64,000 nt of DNA from Alviniconcha marisindica (lineage: Eukaryota > Mollusca > Gastropoda > Provannidae). The translations under genes and the position numbers were made by a program. Shown here one piece after another: positions 26,101-38,291 of the stretch. Location of the stretch: NCBI GenBank assembly GCA_018857735.1, contig JABMCL010001163.1, positions 342,501 to 406,500 of the forward strand. The letters run 5' to 3'. A model generated the notes under the pieces. It was not told the DNA's origin. It made no database searches and was given only the letters and a program-made list of their open reading frames with translations. Position 1 is the first letter of the stretch. Every line of letters begins with the position of its first letter.

Positions 26101-28987
26101 CTGTAAAGACCCTGTGTAAAGACAGTGACTGTGCTTTGCAGGCCAGCAGCTGCCTGCTGTCTAACCTGAACACCCTGTGTAAAACCACCCAGTGTACACC
26201 CTCTGTAAAGATACCCTGTGTAAACCACCTAGTGTAAAAACACCCCCTGTAAAGACCCTGTGTAAAGACAGTGACTGTGCTTTGCAGGCCAGCAGCTGCC
26301 TGCTGTCTAACCTGAACACCCTGTGTAAAACCACCCAGTGTGCACCTTCTGTAAAGACACCCTGTGTCAACCACCTAGTGTAAAAACACCCTGTGTAAAA
26401 CCACCCAGTGTACACCTTCTGTAAAGACACCCTGTGTCAACCACCTAGTGTAAAAACACCCTGTGTAAAGACAGTGACTGTGTTTTGCAGGCCAGCAGCT
26501 GCCTGCTGTCTAACCCGGACACCCTGGACTACAACCAGCTGTACACCGCCTGCATCAAGCTGCTGATGGCAGGCTCTCGCTGCGACCTCACCAAGCACAA
26601 GCTGTCCCCACTGGTTAGAATCTCTTCACAAACACTCGACTGCTGCCGCTTTACACTCTAGTGCCATCTCTCCACAAACACTCAGTTGCAATCTCTCCAC
26701 AAACACTCAATTGCGATCTCTCCACAAACACTCAATTGCAATCTCTTCACAGACACTCTAGTGCTATCGCACTCTATTGCTATCACTTTACAGACACTCT
26801 AGTGCTATCACTTTACAGACACTCTATTGCTATCACTTTACAGACACTCTAGTGCTCTCACTTTACAGACACTCTAGTCCTATCTCTTCACACACACACT
26901 CTAGTTCTATGGCTTCTCAAACACTCTAGTGCTGTCTCTCCACAGACACTCCGTTGTGGTCTCTTCACATACAATCTCTTGTTACCTGGACATATAAACT
27001 CTCATTATGGTGGACACAGAACGTGCCGAGATGGCAGCAGTTTCTTGTGGCACCAACCATGCCAGCGCTGTAAGTACACCACTTCGGTGGATATTCAAAA
27101 AACGCGCTATAAAAAGCTATTCACTCATGTAGAATCACATGCGAGCGCAGTGAGTCTGCTTGAGAGCGGAGAATAGCGCTATATAAACGCGATCAATAAT
27201 AATTATCTGTTTACATACACTAATGCTACTTGTTCGCAGTGCAATCTATTGCTATCTGTCTATACACGCTCTAATGTGACCTGTCCACATATTTCCAGTT
27301 GCTGTTCACATACACTATTATTACCTGTCCACATGCACTCTAATGCTACCTGTCCACATGCACTCTACTTTCACATACAATCTATCACATACACTGTAAT
27401 GCTGTTGACATACACTGTAAATTGTGTAACACGACCTGTCACATACCCATTTATACTACCTGCTCACATACACTGATGTGCTATCATGACTTTATTGCCT
27501 TTCGATGTTCATAGTCAGACCCTTAGTTTTGGAAAACTTTCTGGAAAAAAAGAAGGAAAAGGGAAACAGAGTTTTTACAAATCTGTTATAAATTACACAG
27601 CAAAATAATATGACAATGGTTCGGTTCTGTTCATAATAATTAAAACGACAATATGCAAAGCACCCATTCCGTTGCGAGAGAGTGGCATTCCATGCTGCAC
27701 CTTGGTATGTTCACCACTGATGTTTTTTCCCAGGATGCCTCTGCCATGCATTACCACTTCCTGTTGGTGTGGCGCCTGCTGGCCTGCCTGCCCCCGTCTG
27801 TGGCCTACGTGGACACGCTGGCGGCGGGCACCATCTCCATGGGCAACGGCTACATCTTGCACACCCTGCGCTGGGTCCCGCGCCTGGCTCACAAGGTCTT
27901 CGCTCCCTGGCTGAAGGTCAGTGGCCATGGACTCAAGGTTAGGGTTAGGGGCTGACTGATTGATTGCTCTCATGTTGTGCTGTTCTTTGCTTCCCAACAG
28001 ACTCAGTGCACTCTACAGGGTTTGCTCTCTACAGGGTTGTGTTAACCAGTCGTTTATGGTATTTTACTGGATAAGATAAGCATGTACTGAAAGCAAAATC
28101 AGCAATTGGTCAGATGTACCGGCTGTTATTTTGTTTGAATGGTTCTAAACAATATTTTGGAGAGAAAAAAACTGTGAGTGAATGCACGTGGTGTGTGTGT
28201 ATGCGTGTGTGGGTGTGGGTGCGAAAAAACTGTGAGTATATGTGGTGTGTGTGTATGCATATGTGTGTGTGTGTGTGTGTTTTAGATGGGGAAGGCAGCT
28301 TTGTGTTTGCTAATACAGCTCTGGTAGTAGTGTGTCCAGTCATGTGATGTCTCTCTCTTCTAGCATCACAAGCGTTTACATTTTGATTTCTTACCATGGG
28401 TATGGGATTGCATTTACCTTAGGAGATAGGTCAGACAGAATGGAGCTTTGATGACGGCTTAGACCAAGGTGTTTGAGTTAGTGATGCTTCAAGGTAAAAT
28501 TGGTCCTGCTTTATGTCTATGCCGGGTGTTTGATGTGTATGGGGGGTACTGGTGGAGATGGTGTATGTATGTGTTTATTGTATATGTGTTTAAAAGATCA
28601 TAACAGTGATTAAGTTTCTGGTGTGTGTGTGTTTGAAAGATCATAATGATAAGTAAGCTTCTGGTGTGTATGTGTTTAAAAGATTGTTATAATGAGAAAG
28701 TTTCTGGTGTGTATGTGCTAAAAGGTTATTATAATAATTAAGTTTCAAGTGTGTTGAGTCCTGCTTTGATATACATGTGCACTCCCAGCACTAAACATGT
28801 TTAAAGAAAAGCAACAATATGAACAAACAAGCCAGGAAAATGGGTGGGGGTGGAGGGTAGGACTATAGGCAGAATATCAGTAACATACTCAGGCTTTACA
28901 AAAATACACAAGTTAATTTACGTTACATAGCTTGCTTCATGTTCCTTTGTCTCTTTTGCACACAGGCGTGCTCGCACACATGTACGC

Positions 28988-29026
<39 letters not shown>

Positions 29027-32000
29027 CACAGAATCTTGCCATCTCTCTGTCTCTCTCTGACCATGATACTGGTGAAGAACCTGTTTAATGGTGTGCCTCC
29101 CTGCTGATGACCAGGACTGTCTGATGAAGCAAGGCCTGACCAGCCAGGTGGCAGAGAGGAAGCTGGCGGCGGCCGCCAAAGCCACCAGCGACATCAGCTA
29201 CGACATCGCACTGGCCATGAAGTTCATCAAGGATCAGGTCAGCTCTGCCTTTTCCTCTCTGCTCTGCTGCTTCTTGTACTCAGCAATGATGCTTCATTCC
29301 TGTCTTGTTCTTTGTTCTCTGCGCCTTGTTCAATGTTCCTTGTTCCTGCTCTGTTCCTTGCTCTCTGCTGCTTGTTCCCTGCTCTCTTCCTTGTTCTAGG
29401 ATCTTTGTTCTCTGCTGCTTGTTCCCTGCTGTGTTCCGTGTTCTCTGCTGCTTGTTTCCTGCTGTGTTCCTTGTTCTCTGCAGTTTGTTCCCTGCTGTGT
29501 TCCTTGTTCTCTGCTGCTTGTTCCCTGCTATGTTCTTTGTTCTCTGCTGCTTGTTCCCTGCTCTGTTCCTTGTTCTATGATCTGTGTTCTTCATTCCTGC
29601 TGCTTGTTCTCTGCTCTGCTCCTTGTTCTCTGCTCTGCTCCGTGTTCTCTGTTCTGTATTCCTGTTCTGCCCCTTGTTCTCTCTAGAAATTTCATGTTTG
29701 CTGGTGACTCTCTACCCCGGAACAGGTATCCATTGACATTTGAGTGAGCTGTGGCTGGCGGGTACCCATTGATGGATGTGTGAACTGTGACTGACAGGTA
29801 CCCATTGATGGATGTGTGAATAGTGTCTGACAGGTAGCCATTGATGGATGTGTGAACAGTGTCTGAGAGGTACCCATTGATGGCTGTGTGAACAGTGTCT
29901 GAGATGCAGCCATTAACAGCTGAGTGAACGGTGACTGACAGGTTACAGTTGATAGCTGAGTGAACTGTAACTGACAGGTTACAGGTGATAGCTGAGTGAA
30001 CTGTGACTGACAGGTTACAGGTGATAGCTGAGTGAACTGCAACTGACAGGTTACCATTGACAGCTGAATGAACCATGAGTGACAAGTACCCATTGACACG
30101 ACTGACAGGTACCCATTGATGGCTGAGTGAACCATGACTAACAGAATACCTTTGACAGCTGAGTGAATCATGAGTGACAAGTACCAATTGACAGTTTGTT
30201 GAACCATGGCTGACAGGTACCCAGTGGCACCTTTATGAACCATGACTGACCCATTGACACCTTGATGAACCATGACTTATGGGTATGCATTGACACCTTC
30301 ATGAACCATGACTGATGGGTACCCATTGACACCTTTATGAACCATGACTGACAGGTACCCATTGGCACCTTTATGAACCATGACTGACAGGTACCCATTG
30401 ACACCTTTATGAACCATGACTGACAGGTACCCATTGACAGCTGAATGAACCGCGACTGAGAGATACTTGGTGACGGCTTGCAGAAATAGTTTCTGTTGCA
30501 TGCAGATAGAATTTGTGTGTGTTGATTCTGTTCTTTGTTATCAAGTGTGTGTGTTTGTGTTTGCAGATTGCGGTGCTGCCCTTGGTGGCTAACAAAGACC
30601 TGCTGCCAAGGAAGGAGCTGCCGGGTCTCTCCACCATCCTCATCCTTGACGCTGTTGTTGCCAAGGTTCAGGTTGCCCTTGACGCCACCTTTGCTGCCAC
30701 TTCGGTAAGACGGCTGGTGTGTTGTCTTGCTTTGCGCTGCATTGCATTACTTTGCACTGTGTTTTGTACATGAAGCGCAACACGTTTGTGGTGCAGCTCT
30801 GGGTCAGGGTGCGCGTATGAAACATGATCCCTGCAAACACCACTGTGTGTCTGCCTTGGGGATTCATAGCAGTGTGTGAGATGCCACGTAGGCCACAGAT
30901 GAATGTTGAACCATGTCAGGCTTTTCACCCACTGTTTTATAGTAGAAGCACTATTGTGGTTGAGAGTAAATAAGTAAGTAAATTGGTGTTTTACGCCCAG
31001 TCAACCAGTGTGGTTATATCAGGGTGCTGTGGTTGAGAAACACCAATGTATGTCTGTCTTGCGGAATCGTAATGATGTGTCAGATGTCAGATACATCACA
31101 GATAAATGACAGATGAAACCATGCTTTTCATTTTGTTGGCTGTTTGGAGCACTACCGGTGTTGGCCAAGCAGGTTCTTAGTTGTATTTTGGCAGCTTTGA
31201 AGGTGGCGAGTATGAGAGACGAAAATGTTTTGGCGCGATAGGGCTGTAGGAGTCTGAGAAATGAAAAGTAGAGCAAGAAGCAAAACACAGGAACATAATT
31301 ATCGAGAATGCTTTTTATGTTGCTGTTTGCATGAGATAGACTTTAAATGTATGTCTTCCTTGGCAGCTTTGAAGGTGGCGAGTATGAGAGACGAAAATGT
31401 TTTGGCGCAATAGGGCAATAGGGCTGTGGGAGTCTGAGAAATGAAAAGTAGAGCAAGAAGCAAAACACAGGAACATAATTATTGAGAATGCTTTTTATGT
31501 TGCTGTTTGCACAAGATAGACTTTAAATGTACGTCTTCCTTGGTCCTGTGATGCAGTTTGTTTGGTCCTGTGTGTTACAGTGGCACCGATTGGTCAGTCT
31601 CACTGCTGCCCTTGTCTAAGTCCGTTCCATGCCTAGTTTTAACTGTAGTTAGTAACAAGGATTTTGGCAATGAGGTTATAAGGAGCTAGAATTGTGGTAT
31701 TGGTGTGGTTGTACATGAGTTTGACCCAAACAAAAATTCACCTGTTGGTTTTGTTGCGTGCAGGGAGAGTCTGAACCCAGGAAAAATGCGGATCTGGCAG
31801 TGGACGTCACGCCTGCTGACCCCAGGAAAAACCCAGATTTGGTGGCGGACCTCATGCCAGCCATTTACAACCTCATTGAGGCCTACAGCATCTTTGTCAA
31901 GTAGGCAGCTAATACTTTTTTAAATTTTTATCTCCACTTCCCCCCCCCCTCCATTTTTTCATTGTTGTTGTTGAGCTTTTGTTTTTTGTCCTGACTGCGT

Positions 32001-34972
32001 GCATACATGCTTGCATATGTGTGCTTGTAAGGACTTGCAGCAGGAGTCAGACTGGTAAGTGAAATTCAGCTGGTCATTGAGGTCGGCTCAAAGGGGTATC
32101 TGTACACTCTGAAAACCCATGTACACTCCACCTTGTGTGTCAGAAGTTTGTTTTCAAAGGGGTATCTTTGCACTGTGAAAAGTCCTGTTTTCAAAGGGGT
32201 GTCTGTGCACTTTGAAAAGCCCTGTTTTCAAAGGGGTGTCTGTGCACTTTGAAAAGCTCTGTTTTCAAAGGGGTGTCTGTGCACTTTGAAAAGTCCTGTT
32301 TTCAAAGGGGTGTCTGTGCACTTTGAAAAGCCCTGTTTTCAAAGGGGTGTCTGTGCACTTTGAAAAGCCCTGTTTTCAAAGGGCTGTCTGTGCACCCTCA
32401 AAACCCCACATCTGCTCTTCACCCAGTCTGTCAGAAGTTTGCCCAGTGTTGCTCATTCACATTGACAGAGCAGAGATTGTGATCAACCACAGGTGGGTGG
32501 TAGTTTATTTCTCTCTCACTGGTAGATGTGGGGAACAAATTGGGGTGGGGGTGGTGGATGGAGGAAGATGACAGAATGTGAACATAAAAGTAGAGGCAAT
32601 CTACCTTGGAATCCATGAAAAAACACAAGTGTCTGAATATGGACTTAAGGTGGTGGTAATCATTAGTTAGTATCTTTTGAATCCATGAAAAAGCACTACA
32701 TTGTTTCAAGTGGATTGAAAACTCCAATTGTTCTGGTTGGGGTAGAATGACAGACAAAAATGTTTCGATTGGACATAAAGCCCAATGCAGGCAAATGTGT
32801 TTTGGCTGGACACAGTACCCAATGGAGCAGGCAGAGATGTTCAGACATAGTCCTTGGTACATCTGGCAAGGATATTCAGGCATTGTACCTGGTACATCTG
32901 GCAAAGATATTCAGACATTGTGCCTGGTACAGCTGGCAAAATAGCCTAGCATAGATATAATCCTGGACACAACCGGCAAATTCTGTACATTACCTGGTTG
33001 TGTAGGTCGTGTGTGCTGCTGGAGGTGTCGGAGTCGGATGACAAGACGATGACTCCTCAAAGACTGAAGGCCTACAGCCGTGTCCTGAGTTTCGGATCAA
33101 CACGCAGCAGCAAGATGGCTGGCTTTGGGGCCGTGATGATGTCACTGCTGCCCAGTCCTGTGAAGAACGCAGTTGAGAAGTGGAGCAGCTGTTCTGTCAA
33201 TGAGTTTCCGCCCATGTATGCCTGGGTGAGTTTGTGTGTGTGTGTGCGTGCGTGCGTGTGTCTGTGTGTACATGCATGTGTGAGTGTGTGTGTGTGTGAG
33301 AAATGTGTGATGTGATACACAGAGAGAAATGTGTGATATGTGTGTGTGAGAGAGAGATGAGTGATGTGTGTGTGTGATGTATGTGTGAGAGAGAGAGAAA
33401 TGAGGGATGTGTGTGTGTGTTTGAAAGAGAGAGAAATGAGGGATGTGTGTTTTGTGTGTGTATCCAAGTCAGGTAGTGCTGCTGGGAATGAGTTTCCTTT
33501 CATTTATACTATAGTGATTTGGTGTCAGTTGTGATGAGTGTTGGGTGTGTTGGTGGAGACTGGTGCATGTCTCTGTTGCTGGTCCTACTGAATGTTTATT
33601 TATGTGCTCTTTTCAGAGGAATGCTTTCGCCAACGACACTATTCCCTGTGAGAGCTACATGGACGCCATTCACAGCGCACACATGATCACACTCTCTGGT
33701 AAGACTGCTGAACCAACACACATGATCACACTCTGTGGTAAGATTGCCGAACAACACACATGATCATACTTTCTGGTAAGATTGCTGAACAGCATACATG
33801 ATCACACTCTGGTAAGATTGCTGAACAACACACCAACACACATGATCACACTCTGGTAAGATTGCTGAACCAACACATGATCACACTGGTAAGATTGCTG
33901 AACAACACACGTGATCACACTCTCTTTTAAGATTGCTGAACAACACACATGATCACACTCTTTGGTCAGATTGCTGAAAAAACCCAACACACATGATTTC
34001 ACACTCTGGTAAGATTGCTGAACAACACACATGATCACACTCTGGTAAGATTGCTGAACCAACACACATGATCACACTCTCTGGTAAGATTGCTGAACAA
34101 CGCACATGATCACACTCTCTGGTAAGATTGCTGAACAGCACACATGATCACACTCTGGTCAGATTGCTGAACCAACACACATGATCACACTGGTAAGATT
34201 GCTGAACAACGCACATGATCACACTCTGGTAAGATTGCTAAACCAACATAACAAAATCACACTGCTAGAACTGCTTTACAGACACACAGGATCACACTTT
34301 CTGGTAAGACCACGTAACACAGGATCATTCTGTGGTAAAACCACAACACAGGATTATTCTGTTGTAAGACTGCAATACGGGATCACACATGTTTGTGAGG
34401 GTCACATTTGTGAGTGCTGCGTCATGCTTGTGAGTCTTGTTTATGAGTGTGCCATGTCATGTTTGTGAGAGTTGTGTTTGTGAGTGTGCCATGTCATGTT
34501 TGTGAGAGTTGTGTTTGTGAGTGTGCCATGTCATGTTTGTGAGTGTGCAGTATTTGTGAGTATGTCATATTTGTATGTGATGTTTGTTTTCAGGCCAGCA
34601 GAGCTTCTGCATCAATGCTTCGATCCGTCATGTGTTGGGCTCTCTGGTCAATTTCAGCAACAATCTCTTGACGTGAGTAGACTGTAGCTGTGTGTTTGTG
34701 TGTGGTGTGTATGTGCGTATGTGCTTGTGGAGGAGAGAGAGGCATGTGTGTGCTGCTGGCTTTCATTACGCTGTAAACTTGCAGAGTGTGTGTAAAGGAG
34801 AGAGAGGCATGTGTGTGCTGTTTGCTTTCATTAGACTGTAATCATGCAGAATATGTGTGAAGGAGAGAGGTGTGTGCCATTGGCTTTCATTACACTGTAA
34901 ACTGGCAGTGTGTGTGTGGGCTGTTGGCTCCTCATTAGACTGTAAACTTGCAGTGTGTGTGTGTGTGTGTGT

Positions 34973-35016
<44 letters not shown>

Positions 35017-38000
35017 TGGCTCTCATTAGACTGTAAACTTGCAGTGTGTGTGCGTGTGTGTGTGTGCGTGTGTGTGTGTGTGCTGTTGGCTCTCATTAGA
35101 CTGTAAACTTGCAGTGTGTGTGTGTGTGCGTGTGTGTGTGTGTGCTGTTGGCTCTCATTAGACTGTAAACTTGCAGTGTGTGTGTGAAGGAGAGAGAGGT
35201 GTGTGTGCATGAAGGAAAGAAAGAGGTGCATGTATTTGCTGAGAGAGAGGTGTGTGTGCACTGTCTGTGTGCGTGACTGTGCCCTTTGCAACACATGTGT
35301 GTGTCTGTGTGTATGTATGTGTGTGTGTGTGAGAAAGAGAGAGTTGTGAAGAGGTGATGTTGCTGTAAAAAGAGTGATTTTGCTGCAGGTGGTGCCCTGA
35401 CAGCAGCGTGGGCAAGGTCCATGTCAAAGTCATGCTGCCCCTTCTCTTTGATGCCACCACCGAGCACCTGGTGGAATCGGTGAGTGTTCTCTAGAGGACT
35501 GATGTCTGTTGGAGGCGAAGTGGCCAAGGGGTTCTCACCCTGACATTCATTGGCTAGAGTTTGGCGCAAGAGAGGGTTGGGGGGGGGGGGGGGGGGGGGA
35601 GGGTTTTTTTTGGGGGGGGTCTGGCTCATCCCTGAGTCAGCACTTTACTTTGTCTCCTGGTCTGGCAGGAATACTGGACTGAGTGTCTAGTCCATCTCAT
35701 CTGTCGACATAAAGTGTGCTGCACTCGGAGGAGGGTTTAGTGATAATCACTTGATGGATGTAGTTTCCCCCCCCCCCCCCCGCCCCCACCTCCGTGGATC
35801 TTGGTTCCTGCCAGTACTTCTCTGGGGTCAACTTTGCATGTTATGTAGCGAATGAGCAACCACTTGAGGGAGGGGCTGTGATGACTACTATAGGGCTTTA
35901 GCAATCATGACTGCTTTGCGGATGAGTGAAGTGTTATTCCATGACGATTGCGTTTGACTGTAATGTTGCAACCAAGTGCTGTGTTCCCGAACAGGTGACC
36001 TTTGCCCTGGAGAAACTCATTGGACCCATGGACGGGGATGAGTTCAACCAGATGATGTACGAACATGGCGTTTCCGTCTGCCACGACATCATCGTCACCT
36101 ACTCGGATGCTGAGAGGTGGGTCATCCTTTGTGTAGACTAGGTGGGAAAATGTGCAGCGTGGGGAGATTTACTGACAGGGTCTTTGAAGTTGGTGTGGAA
36201 GTGATGGAGCAAGTCCTTGCTGCTGGAAGGAGAGGGGGCTTGTAACATCTTACTCATGACACCCTGATATAACCGTACCGGTTGACTGGGCGTAAAACAC
36301 CAACTTACTCATGACGTTCCTGCAGAAGTTCTGTGATAGGCTGTGGCCCTCACGCCAGGAGGCTGTGATCCTCATGCCCGGATTCTGTAGGCTACTTGTA
36401 AGAAAGTGTCTGTATACTTATCTGTCTGTATACATTTGTCATGCACTCATCAATGCCCTGAGTGCTCACATGATACATATTAACCTAAATATAATATTCT
36501 ATACACATGCAGAGCACAGTTCCTCCCAAACAACCCACACAAAGCACCATATGGAAAGACAAACAACCCTCCCCCCAACACACACACGGAAAAAAAAGGT
36601 TTTGTTTTAAAAGTGAGCTACGCGTATTTTGTACAGGTTCCCCCTGTTGGAATAATGGGCTGTGACCTCCAGGAAAGCTGGTTGTGATGGATACTCTCTT
36701 GCTGGTTACTAAATTTCCCCTCTTGTTACCTGTGAACTTGTGCTGATATTGTGATTGCTTACCAAATTCCCCCTGTTGTTACCTATGAACTGTCTTCAGA
36801 ATGTGCTCATGTTGTGCTTGCAGCGGTCTGGATGAGAAGATTCTGCAGGAGTGTGTCCGCTTCATGGACTCCATCCTGGACACCGCGCCCGGCGCACGTG
36901 CCCTCCATGCCTTCTACTCTTCCTCTGCTGGTAGGTCGGCTGTGTGTGTCTTCCTTGCCTTCTACTCTTCCTCTGCTGGTAGGTCGGCTGTGTGTGTCTT
37001 CCTTGCCTTCTACTCTTCCTCTGCTGGTAGGTCGGCTGTGTGTGTCTTCCTTGCCTTCTACTCTTCCTCTGCTGGTAGGTCGGCTGTGTGTGTCTTCCTT
37101 GCCTTCTACTCTTCCTCTGCTGGTAGGTCGGCTGTGTGTGTCTTCCTTGCCTTCTACTATTCCTCTGCTGGTAGGTCGGCTGTGTGTGTCTTCCTTGCCT
37201 TCTACTCTTCTTCAGTTGGTAGGTCAGCTGTGTGTGTCTTCCTTGCCTTCTACTCTTCCTCTGCTGGTAGGTCAGCTGGTTTTGTCTTCCTTGCCTTCTA
37301 CTCTTCCTCTGCTGGTAGGTCGGCTGTGTTGTCTTCCTTGCCTTCTACTCTTCCTCTGCTGGTAGGTCAGCTGTGTCTGTCTTCCTTGCCTTCTACTCTT
37401 CCTCTGCTGGTAGGTCAGCTGTGTCTGTCTTCCTTGCCTTCTACTCTTCCTCTGCTGGTAGGTCAGCTGGTGTCTCCTTGCTGTCTACTCTTCCTCTGCT
37501 GGTAGGTCAGCTGTGTCTTCCTTGCCTTCTACTCTTCCTCTGCTGGTAGGTCGGCTGGTTTTGTCTTCCTTGCCTTCTACTCTTCCTCTGCTGGTAGGTT
37601 GGCTGTGTCTGTCTTCCTTGCCTTCTACTCTTCCTCTGCTGGTAGGTCAGCTGTGTCTATCTTCCTTGCCTTCTACTCTTCCTCTGCTGGTAGGTCGGCT
37701 GGTTTTGTCTTCCTTGCCTTCTACTCTTCCACTGCTGGTAGGTTGGCTATGTCTGTCTTCCTTGCCTTCTACTCTTCCACTGCTGGTAGGTTGGCTGTGT
37801 CTGTCTTCCTTGCCTTCTACTCTTCCACTGCTGGTAGGTCAGCTGTGTCTTCCTTGCTGTCTACTCTTCCTCTGCTGGTGACCTACCTGACCTTGAGAGC
37901 TGTCAATAGCTGTGTTTTCTACATTCCTGTGAAAGTGATGGTAGGTCAACTGTCTGCCCATTTGGTCTGACATTTTTAGTGATGAGCTGTAAATTTGGAG

Positions 38001-38248
38001 GTTGTTCAAGTGGACATAATTGTTTGTTTTTCAGACCTGACCAGTCTTCTGTTGTCCGTCGCCCGTGAGGGAGTGAGCCCCACGTTCATCACCAAAGTGC
38101 TCAAACTCTTCAACAAACTCTTCCAGCTGGGTCAGTCTGCCAAAAACATCCACATGCTTTGAAACATGCACATGTGCATGCATGCATGCATTCACACAGA
38201 TATATGCACACACGCACACATACATGCACACACATGCATGCACGCACG

Positions 38249-38291
<43 letters not shown>

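Noticed and set aside
25580..26490. CRISPR-like appearance of regularly spaced repeats
   Set aside because: Eukaryotic intron; the intervals are themselves repeats, not unique spacers, and no cas genes exist. The same applies to the other arrays.
27936..27952. Interstitial telomere-like GGTTAGGGTTAGGG
   Set aside because: Only two units; too short to be more than chance.
37513..37970. Second set of open frames ([12 protein letters not shown] repeats)
   Set aside because: Another frame of the 48-bp array of intron 30.
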